DNA of 64,000 bases from Pseudogracilibacillus sp037892545 (GTDB taxonomy: Bacteria > Bacillota > Bacilli > Bacillales > Amphibacillaceae): the NCBI RefSeq assembly GCF_037892545.1, contig NZ_JBBKBG010000002.1, forward strand, positions 62,001 to 126,000, in the 5' to 3' direction. Made by a program: the position numbers and the translations under genes. Below, piece after piece: positions 41,254 through 48,721 of this stretch (the first letter of the stretch is position 1; every line of letters starts with the position of its first letter). A model generated the notes under the pieces. That model had not been told where the DNA came from. It searched no databases and worked only from the letters and a program-made list of their open reading frames with translations.

Positions 41254-41616
41254 TTATTTTTGGTTTTGTAATTTGTTTTCTAAATCTTTGATGCTTGATT
41301 CGATTTCTTCTAAATATCCGTGGATATTTTCCTGATGTGGTTCAATTGCTTCTTTCCATTCTTCAATGGATGTTTTCATTTCTTCTGTTAGCTCGTTAAT
41401 TAATGCAACACCTTCTTTAGAAGTTTTTGCAATTTGGTCTTTTAAACGTAAACCATCTTGGATAATGTCATCCACCGTATTTTTCCATTCTAAGCCTTGT
41501 TCTTTTATTTGTTGACGTAATTCTCTTCCTGAAGTAGGTGTGACTAATAATGCTGTTGCTGCACTAATGACGCCACCTACAATAAAACCTGTAATAATTG
41601 ACTTTCCGTTCGACAT
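41254..41616 (-). CDS. yhaH: YtxH-domain protein YhaH
   Basis: A 120-aa protein with one amino-terminal glycine-containing membrane helix (IITGFIVGGVISAATALLVT) followed by the YtxH signature PTSGRELRQQIKEQG and a long amphipathic, coiled-coil-like tail (TEEMKTSIEEWKEAIEPHQE). Length matches B. subtilis YhaH (about 118). Relatives are general-stress or cell-surface-linked small proteins, but no biochemical role is known. The ribosome site is GAAGGAG. The hit gene lies 28 bp upstream on the same strand, so they are probably cotranscribed. Confidence 0.88.
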   Translation of the reverse strand: MSNGKSIITGFIVGGVISAATALLVTPTSGRELRQQIKEQGLEWKNTVDDIIQDGLRLKDQIAKTSKEGVALINELTEEMKTSIEEWKEAIEPHQENIHGYLEEIESSIKDLENKLQNQK

Positions 41617-41644
41617 AATGACATCGACTCCTTCATATTAAAGT

Positions 41645-42073
41645 TTATTCTATTTCTTTTGCGATATTGTTCGCCATATCTTGAAGTTCTTCTTGTGAAA
41701 ATTCATCATTTCTCGTGATCCATTTTGCATTGAAACCATCATCTTTATTATAACGTGGAATCAAGTGTAAATGGAAATGAAATACAGATTGACCAGCCGC
41801 AACCTCATTGTTGTTTAAAATATTTAATCCAGCTGGTTTAAATGTTGTTTTCATCGCTCTAGCAATTTTTGGAACAGATGTGAAGATGTTTGATGCAACA
41901 TTTTCATCCATCTCATAAATATCGACCGTATGTATTTTAGGTATTACTAATGTGTGACCAGTTGTTACTTGACTAATATCAAGAAAAGCATATACATTTT
42001 CATCTTCATACACTTTTGCAGAAGGAATTTCACCTGCAATTATTTTACAAAATAGGCAATCATCATGTTTCAT
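41645..42073 (-). CDS. hit: HIT-family nucleotide hydrolase
   Basis: A 142-aa histidine-triad protein of the HinT group, which hydrolyses AMP-linked phosphoramidates and dinucleotides. Zinc-binding CLFCKIIAGEIPS lies at the amino end, then YAFLDISQVTTGHTLVIPK and the active-site triad FHFHLHLIPR (His-x-His-x-His). The start chosen is ATG at 42073, nine bases after GGAGG; a TTG at 42082 is the alternative. As in B. subtilis it is divergent from the ecsAB operon, and a 214-bp gap between them holds the promoters. Function of the Bacillus protein in the cell is unclear. Confidence 0.94.
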   Translation of the reverse strand: MKHDDCLFCKIIAGEIPSAKVYEDENVYAFLDISQVTTGHTLVIPKIHTVDIYEMDENVASNIFTSVPKIARAMKTTFKPAGLNILNNNEVAAGQSVFHFHLHLIPRYNKDDGFNAKWITRNDEFSQEELQDMANNIAKEIE

Positions 42074-42296
42074 ATTCAACAACCTCCAACGTTTAGTAAT
42101 CGTACGTTTATTTTAACATAAACATACGAACAAGTATATGTATGATTCGTGTATTCTATTGGAGGTTGTGTTCATTCATTGGAAAAGTTTATTCATATTG
42201 TGAACGATTGTTGTATCATTATACAACGAAAGTGAAAATACTATATACTAGTATTAGATTTAAATGATCGATAATCCTGAATTGGAGGTATGATGG

Positions 42297-43040
42297 ATGC
42301 AACCATTGCTACAGATTGAACAAGTAATTGGTGGATACACGAATAAAAATGTGTTACAAAATATATCATTTACTGTACATAAAAATGAAATTGTCGGTTT
42401 AATTGGTTTAAATGGTGCTGGAAAAAGTACGACAATTAAACATGTGATCGGTTTAATGCAACCGAAATCAGGGTCTATTAAAATTAATGGACATACATTT
42501 AAAGATAATGAAGAAAATTATCGGAAACAATTAGCGTATATTCCGGAACAGCCAATTTTGTATGACGAATTAACTTTGCATGAGCATTTACGATTAACCG
42601 CGATGGCATATGACATTTCGGAAGAAGATTTTGAGCAAAGATTGCCAAATTTATTAAAGGCGTTTCGTATGGAAAGACATTTACATTGGTTTCCTGTTCA
42701 CTTTTCTAAAGGGATGCGACAAAAAGTAATGATTATGTGTGCTTTTTTAATAGAGCCAGCATTATATATCGTCGATGAACCATTCGTTGGACTGGATCCT
42801 TTAGGAATTCAAGCTTATTTAGAATGGATTGAAAAAATGAAAAATAATGGTGCGGGAGTATTAATGTCCACACATATTTTAGCGACGGCACAACAATATT
42901 GTGATCGATTTGTGATTATTCATGAAGGAAAAATTCGTGCAAATGGAACGTTAGCAGAACTTCAAAGAGACTTTTCGATGCCTGGTGCGACATTAGATGA
43001 TATTTATATCCAGTTAACAAAGGAAGAGAACAATGTTTAA
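42297..43040 (+). CDS. ecsA: ABC transporter ATPase EcsA
   Basis: EcsA is the ATPase of the Ecs transporter, needed in B. subtilis for normal protein secretion, competence and intramembrane proteolysis by RasP. The 247-aa protein shows Walker A GLNGAGKST (about 37-45), Q-loop AYIPEQPILYDELT, signature FSKGMRQKVMIM, Walker B ALYIVDEPFVGLDP and the switch His in MSTHILATA. ATG at 42297 follows TTGGAGG. Its end overlaps ecsB by 8 bp. A 7-bp perfect inverted repeat (GTTGTAT at 42210 and ATACAAC at 42221) lies upstream in the hit-ecsA gap, with no known meaning. Confidence 0.95.
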   Translation: MQPLLQIEQVIGGYTNKNVLQNISFTVHKNEIVGLIGLNGAGKSTTIKHVIGLMQPKSGSIKINGHTFKDNEENYRKQLAYIPEQPILYDELTLHEHLRLTAMAYDISEEDFEQRLPNLLKAFRMERHLHWFPVHFSKGMRQKVMIMCAFLIEPALYIVDEPFVGLDPLGIQAYLEWIEKMKNNGAGVLMSTHILATAQQYCDRFVIIHEGKIRANGTLAELQRDFSMPGATLDDIYIQLTKEENNV

Positions 43041-44247
43041 TGCAAAAGAACTGTTTCAAGAGCGTTTCAAAGAACATATGAAGTTATTAAATCGTTACTT
43101 GCGTTATATTTTTAATGGGCATTTTATGATTGCGCTCATTTTTATATTAGTGACGGTTTCGGTCTATTATCAACAAATGATTGAGCACATCAAAGACCCG
43201 CTTATTCCGACTATCGTGATGGCAGTTGTATTTGGCATTGTCGTCACGTATAATCCATTACAATTTTTTCTTAAAGAGCCGGATAAAGTTTTCATCATTG
43301 TAAAAGAACGAGCAATGACACCTTATTTTAAACGAACCTTTTTATATAATTACTTTTTTCAACTATATATCGTTTTATTTGCAGCCGTTGCCATCGGTCC
43401 ATTATATACCCATATTTACCCGGAAAAAGGGTTAACACAGTACGGTATTTTAATTTGGGTTGTGCTCTTTTTAAAAGCGGTACATATGTGGATGAACTGG
43501 TATATGTTACGAAGTCATGATGCGTTTTTTAGAAAACAAGATATCGTGCTCCGTACACTTATTAGTATAAGTTTCTTTTACTTCTTGCTTACTAGTAGTT
43601 ACCTTGCGATCGTCTTTATTGTATTTTTAAGTATCGTCTTTTTAAAAAATACGATGACATTAAAGAAACAACAAGGATTAGCTTGGGACGTATTAATTGA
43701 AAATGATAAGTATCGTTTGGCACAATTTTATCGTTTTGTTAGTATGTTTGCGGAAGCTCCACAAATGACAAAACGAATGAAAAAGCGACGATTCCTTACG
43801 AATATAGTGGAAAAACAGCTTTCATTTTCACAAACGAAAACATATGACTATTTGTATCGTCTAACATTTATTCGTAGTAGTGATTATTTAAATATGTACA
43901 TTCGATTAATCGTTATCGGAACGCTATTTATTCTATTTATTCCGAACGATATATTAAAAATTTTATTTGGATTGCTTTTTATTTATATGGCGATTTTTCA
44001 AATGGTTTCTTTGTACTATCACCATCAAACGAGTATGTGGTTAGACATTTATCCAGTTAATCAAAAAGAAAAGAAGAAGCGGTATATTGCCTTTTCATCC
44101 AATTTAACGATTGCACAAACGATGGTGTTTACGCTCGTCTTTGTTGCGATGATGGAATATCAATTAGCGTTATTTATGTTTGCGCTAGGGCTATTGTTTA
44201 ATTACTTATTTCATTCGATGTATATTGAGAAGCGATTGAATAAATAA
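43033..44247 (+). CDS. ecsB: ABC transporter membrane subunit EcsB
   Basis: A 404-aa integral membrane protein, the permease partner of EcsA. Hydrophobic segments occur around 34-50, 64-80, 100-125, 132-145, 178-202, 290-320 and 350-395, with basic cytoplasmic loops (TKRMKKRRFLTNIVEKQLSF). Length and layout match B. subtilis EcsB (408 aa). The third gene of the B. subtilis operon, ecsC, is missing here, and the amidohydrolase gene yhaA follows in the opposite direction after a shared terminator. The cargo of Ecs is not established. Confidence 0.94.
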   Translation: MFNAKELFQERFKEHMKLLNRYLRYIFNGHFMIALIFILVTVSVYYQQMIEHIKDPLIPTIVMAVVFGIVVTYNPLQFFLKEPDKVFIIVKERAMTPYFKRTFLYNYFFQLYIVLFAAVAIGPLYTHIYPEKGLTQYGILIWVVLFLKAVHMWMNWYMLRSHDAFFRKQDIVLRTLISISFFYFLLTSSYLAIVFIVFLSIVFLKNTMTLKKQQGLAWDVLIENDKYRLAQFYRFVSMFAEAPQMTKRMKKRRFLTNIVEKQLSFSQTKTYDYLYRLTFIRSSDYLNMYIRLIVIGTLFILFIPNDILKILFGLLFIYMAIFQMVSLYYHHQTSMWLDIYPVNQKEKKKRYIAFSSNLTIAQTMVFTLVFVAMMEYQLALFMFALGLLFNYLFHSMYIEKRLNK

Positions 44248-44248
44248 A

Positions 44249-44291
44249 AATGGTATGTGTAGACGGTTTATTGGACCGTACACATACCATT
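44249..44291. terminator. Shared terminator of ecsAB and yhaA
   Basis: AATGGTATGTGTA (44249-44261) and TACACATACCATT (44279-44291) are perfectly complementary, with T or A runs on both sides. Confidence 0.92.
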
Positions 44292-44294
44292 CTT

Positions 44295-45461
44295 TTATTT
44301 TTGGGATTCAAAGTAGGCACTAATAAATGTTTTTGCGGCAATTGGCATTGCACGTTCATCAAAGTCGAACATAGGATGATGATGTGGATAGGCATGACCT
44401 TCTTTCAATGCACCTGTAAAGAAAAATACTCCTTCTTTTTTTCGAACATAATAGGCAAAATCTTCTCCACCCATTTGAGCATCCGAAACATATTTTTCTT
44501 TAATTTCTGGAATTTGTTCACTCGCTTTAAATAGCGTTGCTACATCTTCTTCGTGATTGACGACAGGTGGGTACCCTTCACTGTAATTTACGTCGTAGTC
44601 GGCATTATTTGCTAGACAAATTCCTTTTACAACTTGTGTGATTTCCCTTTTTACAACTGTTTGTACAGCTTCATCTAAATAACGTACAGTACCAACTAAT
44701 GTCGCTTCATCCGCAATAACATTAAAGGAATTTCCTGCTTGGAAACTTCCTACTGTGATGACCGCAGTTTCGAGTGGACTTATTCTTCGACTAATAATAT
44801 TTTGTAGTTGGCTAACGATTTCTGCACCGATTAATAAAGCGTCTTTTGTTTCGTGTGGATATGCACCATGTCCCCCTTTTCCTTTAACGGTTATTTCAAA
44901 TTTATCTGTCCCAGCCATGAATACGCCTGGTCGTGTTTGTAATGTACCTAAAGGAGTCGTAGCCCATAAATGGTTCCCAAAAACTTTATCGACATGATCA
45001 ATAGCACACGATTCCACGATTGGTTTTGCTCCACCTGGCGTTATTTCTTCCGCGTGTTGGTGTAAAAAGACAATCGTACCATGTATATCTTCTTGGAATT
45101 GTTGCATCACTTTTGCTAAAACTAATAGGGTTGCAGTATGCCCATCATGTCCACAAGCATGCATGACACCTGGTACGGTCGATTTATAAGGCACATCTTT
45201 TTGATCTTGAATTGGTAGGGCATCAAAGTCTGCACGTAAAGCTATTGTTTTTCCTGGATGTTTTCCTTTTAATGTTGCAATGACACCATTGCCACCAATA
45301 TTTGTTTCATAAGGAATGTGTAAATCTTCATAATATTGAGCGATATATTTAGCAGTTTCCTTCTCGTGAAAAGAGAGTTCGGGGTGCCTATGTAAATAGC
45401 GACGAATCTCAATCATTTCTTCATAATGTTCATCAATTTTTTTAAATATCTGTTGTAACAT
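44295..45461 (-). CDS. yhaA: M20D amidohydrolase YhaA
   Basis: A 388-aa zinc amidohydrolase of the IAA-amino acid hydrolase/hippurate hydrolase group, likely releasing acids from N-acyl amino acids. Metal-site motifs: HACGHDGHTA, LHQHAEEITPGG (catalytic Glu), FGNHLW, and YPHHHPMFDFDE near the carboxy end. The dimerisation domain has KGKGGHGAYPHETKDAL. Preceded by AGGAGGGG. B. subtilis yhaA lies at the same place beyond ecsC, which supports the name. It is transcribed alone against ecsAB. The substrate is not known. Confidence 0.92.
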   Translation of the reverse strand: MLQQIFKKIDEHYEEMIEIRRYLHRHPELSFHEKETAKYIAQYYEDLHIPYETNIGGNGVIATLKGKHPGKTIALRADFDALPIQDQKDVPYKSTVPGVMHACGHDGHTATLLVLAKVMQQFQEDIHGTIVFLHQHAEEITPGGAKPIVESCAIDHVDKVFGNHLWATTPLGTLQTRPGVFMAGTDKFEITVKGKGGHGAYPHETKDALLIGAEIVSQLQNIISRRISPLETAVITVGSFQAGNSFNVIADEATLVGTVRYLDEAVQTVVKREITQVVKGICLANNADYDVNYSEGYPPVVNHEEDVATLFKASEQIPEIKEKYVSDAQMGGEDFAYYVRKKEGVFFFTGALKEGHAYPHHHPMFDFDERAMPIAAKTFISAYFESQK

Positions 45462-45676
45462 ACGTATCCCCTCCTAATATTTTACTATTATAACATGGAG
45501 GAAATGAAAATGCCGATATACAGATTTGTGCTGTTTGCGTTGTTGTAATGATGTAATATAGGCAATGATACTTATTCAATAATGGATTGTTTATCTTTTT
45601 CAATTCCATATCGACATAGATATAATTAGTGCTTTTTCATATGATTTGTACAAAAGATGAATCCTACAAGAAACTA

Positions 45677-45705
45677 TTGCAAACTAGTATAGTTTTTGTT
45701 ATAGT
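45677..45705 (+). promoter_or_regulatory. SigA-type promoter of the riboswitch-dapA unit
   Basis: TTGCAA (45677-45682) and TATAGT (45700-45705) with a 17-bp spacer, about 35 bp before the aptamer. The preceding 45462-45676 gap shows nothing else I can support. Confidence 0.65.
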
Positions 45706-45739
45706 ACATAATAAGAAAACATATTCTACGTTCACGATT

Positions 45740-45990
45740 GTAAGTGAGTATGGAGGAGCAAAAACCAAGAGTACATAGTAGGAAGAGAATGAGCTCTAAT
45801 GATTATTATGGAAAGGGGAATTTGCCGAAATTATTCAAAACCTCATTGTTTGAATAGTTGGGTCTACATTGAATAAGTGTAGAACTGTCATATAGGAAAC
45901 TATATGGAGGGCTATCTTGCAGACATATTGTTATATGTATTAGTATATATAAATGTCTATGCAACAGCGAGCCGTCGTTGTTGTTTTTTT
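45740..45990 (+). promoter_or_regulatory. Lysine riboswitch (L box) with intrinsic terminator
   Basis: The leader carries the L-box conserved blocks in order: GGAGGAGC then AAGAGTA (45767-45773), GGAATTTGCCGAAA (45817-45830), CATTGAATAAGTGTAGAACT near 45868-45887, and GGAGGGCTATCT (45906-45917), with GTAAG/CTTGC closing P1. A terminator follows: CAACAGCGA (45962-45970) and TCGTTGTTG (45975-45983), then seven T. By analogy with lysC leaders, lysine binding should favour the terminator and turn off dapA. Confidence 0.93.
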
Positions 45991-46057
45991 ATCTTTAAAA
46001 CGCTGTAGCTGTATAAGATTAGCCTTATATGTTAAATATCATAAAAGGGTGAGGAAA

Positions 46058-46942
46058 ATGAATTTTGGTCAAGTAATTACAGCAATGGTAACGCCGTTTA
46101 ATGAAGAGGGGAACATAGATTTTCCGGCGACGAAAAATTTGCTCGATCATTTAGCAAATAATGGTACAGATGCCGTAGTTGTTGCAGGAACAACAGGGGA
46201 AAGTCCCACACTTTCTACAGAGGAAAAAATTCAGTTATTTGAATTTGTTGTGAATGAGGCAAAAGGACGTTTAACGGTTATTGCTGGAACAGGATCGAAT
46301 AATACGAGTGAATCTATTGCATTAACGAAAGAAGCAGAAAAATGTGGTGTAGATGGTATTATGCTCGTTTCGCCATATTATAATAAACCATCTCAAGAAG
46401 GTTTATACATGCATTTTAAAACAATCGCTGATGCGACGTCATTACCAGTAATGTTATACAATATTCCAGGAAGAACAGCTGTCAATATTGATGTTGATAC
46501 AATCGTTCGCCTATCAGAAGTTGATAACATCGTCTGTGTCAAAGAAGCGAGTGGAAACTTAGATGCAATGGCAGAAATTATTGAGCGAACGGCAGATGAT
46601 TTCTCACTTTATAGTGGAGATGACAGCTTAACATTACCAGTGTTAGCGATTGGTGGGGTAGGTATCGTGTCTGTAGGGGCACATATTGTCGGAAATGAAA
46701 TGAAACAAATGATTGAAGCGTTCCATGCTGGGAATGTCAAAGAAGCTGGTGCAATTCACCGTCAATTATTACCAGTATTTAAAGCATTGTTTTCAGCACC
46801 AAGTCCAACACCATTAAAAGCAGTATTAAATATGAACGGTGTATCTGTTGGAGGGGTACGATTACCACTAGTACCATTAACAGAAGAACAATTGAAAGAA
46901 GTAAAAAAAACAATTCAATTAAAAATTACACAGGCTAGTTAA
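46058..46942 (+). CDS. dapA: 4-Hydroxy-tetrahydrodipicolinate synthase
   Basis: DapA condenses aspartate semialdehyde with pyruvate in the lysine/diaminopimelate pathway, which also feeds the cell wall and spore dipicolinate. The 294-aa TIM-barrel enzyme has GTTGESPTL (Thr45, Thr46), LYNIPGRT (Tyr134, Arg139) and the Schiff-base Lys162 in CVKEASGN. These are DapA-type rather than KdgD or sialate-lyase features. The start is ATG at 46058 after AAAAGGGTGAGG; the open frame reaching back to 45953 runs through the riboswitch terminator and is not coding. It is a single gene controlled by the lysine riboswitch, separate from any lysC operon. Confidence 0.95.
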   Translation: MNFGQVITAMVTPFNEEGNIDFPATKNLLDHLANNGTDAVVVAGTTGESPTLSTEEKIQLFEFVVNEAKGRLTVIAGTGSNNTSESIALTKEAEKCGVDGIMLVSPYYNKPSQEGLYMHFKTIADATSLPVMLYNIPGRTAVNIDVDTIVRLSEVDNIVCVKEASGNLDAMAEIIERTADDFSLYSGDDSLTLPVLAIGGVGIVSVGAHIVGNEMKQMIEAFHAGNVKEAGAIHRQLLPVFKALFSAPSPTPLKAVLNMNGVSVGGVRLPLVPLTEEQLKEVKKTIQLKITQAS

Positions 46943-46945
46943 TGA

Positions 46946-46977
46946 AAATATGAGGTAAACTTTTACCTCATATTTTT
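46946..46977 (+). terminator. Terminator of dapA
   Basis: AATATGAGGTAAA and TTTACCTCATATT form a perfect stem followed by TTTT. Confidence 0.88.
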
Positions 46978-47036
46978 TAATTATGAACAATTGATGAGCA
47001 TTTTATAATAGACACAAGTTTGTTGAAATCAACTAA

Positions 47037-47065
47037 TTGTAAATAAAAATATTATATTTTATAAT
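47037..47065 (+). promoter_or_regulatory. SigA-type promoter of bdbC
   Basis: TTGTAA (47037-47042) and TATAAT (47060-47065) with a 17-bp spacer. Confidence 0.6.
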
Positions 47066-47102
47066 TACGATAGAATTAATGACAATAAAAAAGGAGAAGC
47101 AA

Positions 47103-47522
47103 ATGAATGGACCAAAAAAAGTAGAAAATATATTAACACTTATTTGGATTCAGGCTTTAGTTGCAATGTTTGGAAGTTTGTTTTATTCCGAAATAATGGG
47201 GTACATACCGTGTGAACTTTGTTGGATACAGCGTATTATTATGTATCCATTAGTTGTTATATATGGTGTTGCATTATGGAAGAAAAATATGGATATTGCA
47301 TTGCCTGGCCTTATTTTAAGTGGAATTGGTATACTTGTTTCCGTCTATCATTATGGGGTACAAAAATTGTCGTTTCTACAAGAAGCTGGAGGAATGTGTG
47401 GAGAAATCCCGTGTAACTTACAATATGTAAACTATTTTGGATTTATTACAATTCCATTTTTAGCTGGAACTGCATTTATTATTATTTTTGTATTACATAT
47501 TTTCATATTACGTTCGAAATAA
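47103..47522 (+). CDS. bdbC: Disulfide bond formation protein BdbC (DsbB family)
   Basis: A quinone-linked thiol-disulfide oxidoreductase of the membrane that reoxidises a thioredoxin-like partner. The 139-aa protein has four membrane helices. Redox cysteines are the first-loop pair IPCELCWIQR and the second-loop pair in GGMCGEIPCNLQYV. The start is ATG at 47103 after AAAGGAG; an upstream ATG at 47079 precedes that site. Length matches B. subtilis BdbC (138). Its partner in this locus is the anchored thioredoxin-like protein encoded 40 bp downstream. In Bacillus such proteins are needed for competence pseudopilus assembly, and comK lies 6 kb away. Confidence 0.93.
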   Translation: MNGPKKVENILTLIWIQALVAMFGSLFYSEIMGYIPCELCWIQRIIMYPLVVIYGVALWKKNMDIALPGLILSGIGILVSVYHYGVQKLSFLQEAGGMCGEIPCNLQYVNYFGFITIPFLAGTAFIIIFVLHIFILRSK

Positions 47523-47562
47523 GTGATGAATTCAAGGGTGAAAGATTAGGGAGGAAAATAGA

Positions 47563-48042
47563 ATGAGAAATAAAATGATACTGATTGTAGTCGTTATCGT
47601 TGTCTTATTTGCAGGATTAATGTTAGTGACTAATATGAAAAATAAACAAACGATTGAAGATAATAATCCATACGATAAAACAAATTTACAACAACCAACT
47701 GTAGATTTATTAGATGATCCAAACTATCAAAACATTATTGTCCCTGATGATTTAGATGAAAAATTGGATAATGATGAATCTGTTACAGTATATTACTTTA
47801 GCCCAACTTGCTCTTATTGCCAACAGGCTACACCAATTGTTTCTCCATTAGCGGATGACTTAGGTGTCGATATGAAGAAATTGAATTTATTAGAGTACGA
47901 TAAAATGGATTATTATGATATTCAAGGTACTCCAACATTAATTCATTATGAAAATGGAGAAGAGGTAGCTAGAGTGGAAGGGTTACCTGAAAATGCCGAA
48001 GAAGCATATGAAAATTTCTTTGAAACATATGTATTAAACTAA
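47563..48042 (+). CDS. Membrane-anchored thioredoxin-like protein
   Basis: A 159-aa protein with an amino-terminal membrane anchor (MILIVVVIVVLFAGLMLVT) and an extracytoplasmic thioredoxin domain with active site SPTCSYCQQATP and the cis-proline motif IQGTPTLIHY. The linker (about 28-75) is acidic. The CSYC dipeptide differs from the CGPC of cytoplasmic thioredoxin. The gene follows bdbC, whose relatives oxidise such partners (BdbD or BdbA in B. subtilis). It is shorter than BdbD (222 aa) and lacks its helical insertion as far as I can see. Probably the thiol oxidase partner of BdbC; a reductase role cannot be excluded. Confidence 0.88.
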   Translation: MRNKMILIVVVIVVLFAGLMLVTNMKNKQTIEDNNPYDKTNLQQPTVDLLDDPNYQNIIVPDDLDEKLDNDESVTVYYFSPTCSYCQQATPIVSPLADDLGVDMKKLNLLEYDKMDYYDIQGTPTLIHYENGEEVARVEGLPENAEEAYENFFETYVLN

Positions 48043-48044
48043 CG

Positions 48045-48087
48045 AAATCGGTTCTTGTCTTTTTATGTCATAGACAAGAACCGATTT
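48045..48087. terminator. Shared terminator of the bdbC operon and hmoB
   Basis: AAATCGGTTCTTGTCT (48045-48060) and AGACAAGAACCGATTT (48072-48087) form a perfect 16-bp stem. Confidence 0.92.
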
Positions 48088-48091
48088 GTTT

Positions 48092-48592
48092 TTATTCTTC
48101 TTCTTTGAGCATATAATACGTGGAAGTAAATGGTCGTTCAGCAAAATAAGCCGGATGTCTTGCTAATGTCGCTTCTTCGTAAAAATCATGCATAGATGAC
48201 TGCAAAAAGGTTTCGTATGCATCTTCTGATTTCCATTGTGTCATAATACAGTAAGTATCACTTTTTTCGGGTTTGAAAAATCGAATGGTTTGTATTCCAT
48301 AGGCACGGGTTAACGTAGGCAAAAATTCCTTTACTTTATTTTCAAATATGTCTTTCGCATCGTCAACGACTGGAATATGGTCCATAACGACAAAACCATT
48401 TCGTTTGAGTGTTTTAAAGTCATATAAAATTTTGTACACCCTACCTGAGACGAATACACTTTTCTTTTTATTACTCTCATAATATACAAGTGTAGCCCCT
48501 CCGCCTTTCAAGAAAGAAAAATCGATGGTTTCATGCTTTTTAGTTAATTGTTTTAAAAATGAAATGGTACCCGTTGTCATAAATCCCCACAT
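48092..48592 (-). CDS. hmoB: Heme-degrading monooxygenase HmoB
   Basis: HmoB (YhgC) opens heme to release iron. The 167-aa product, started at ATG 48592 after GGAGG, has an amino-terminal extension domain and a carboxy-terminal ABM ferredoxin-like domain from about 65, with DIFENKVKEFLPTLTRAYGI, KSDTYCIMTQWKSEDAYETF and the end FTSTYYMLKEEE. Length and these segments agree with B. subtilis HmoB (166 aa). An upstream ATG at 48655 lacks a ribosome site. The neighbour pbpF is also its neighbour in B. subtilis. Activity is inferred from the family. Confidence 0.85.
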   Translation of the reverse strand: MWGFMTTGTISFLKQLTKKHETIDFSFLKGGGATLVYYESNKKKSVFVSGRVYKILYDFKTLKRNGFVVMDHIPVVDDAKDIFENKVKEFLPTLTRAYGIQTIRFFKPEKSDTYCIMTQWKSEDAYETFLQSSMHDFYEEATLARHPAYFAERPFTSTYYMLKEEE

Positions 48593-48721
48593 AAATATAT
48601 CCTCCTTCCTATATATTTTGTACAATTGTATGAAAAAGATGTCGTTATTACCCATTATACATGGTAATATCGTATAATATAAAAGGAAACTGAATATCGA
48701 TGGTCAATTTGAGGTGATGAA

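Noticed and set aside
42210..42227. Perfect inverted repeat GTTGTAT-CATT-ATACAAC between hit and ecsA as a terminator
   Set aside because: No T run follows on either strand, and hit and ecsA are divergent there; at most an operator without other support.
44755..44997. 80-codon plus-strand frame inside yhaA
   Set aside because: Antisense to an intact amidohydrolase with all metal ligands.
45953..46057. Amino-terminal extension of dapA back to 45953
   Set aside because: The extension is the riboswitch terminator and linker; the ATG at 46058 has the ribosome site and gives the family's length.
46058..46942. The DHDPS-family gene as the missing KdgD of the aldarate route
   Set aside because: Its active-site motifs are those of DapA, and it is under a lysine riboswitch 28 kb from the operon.
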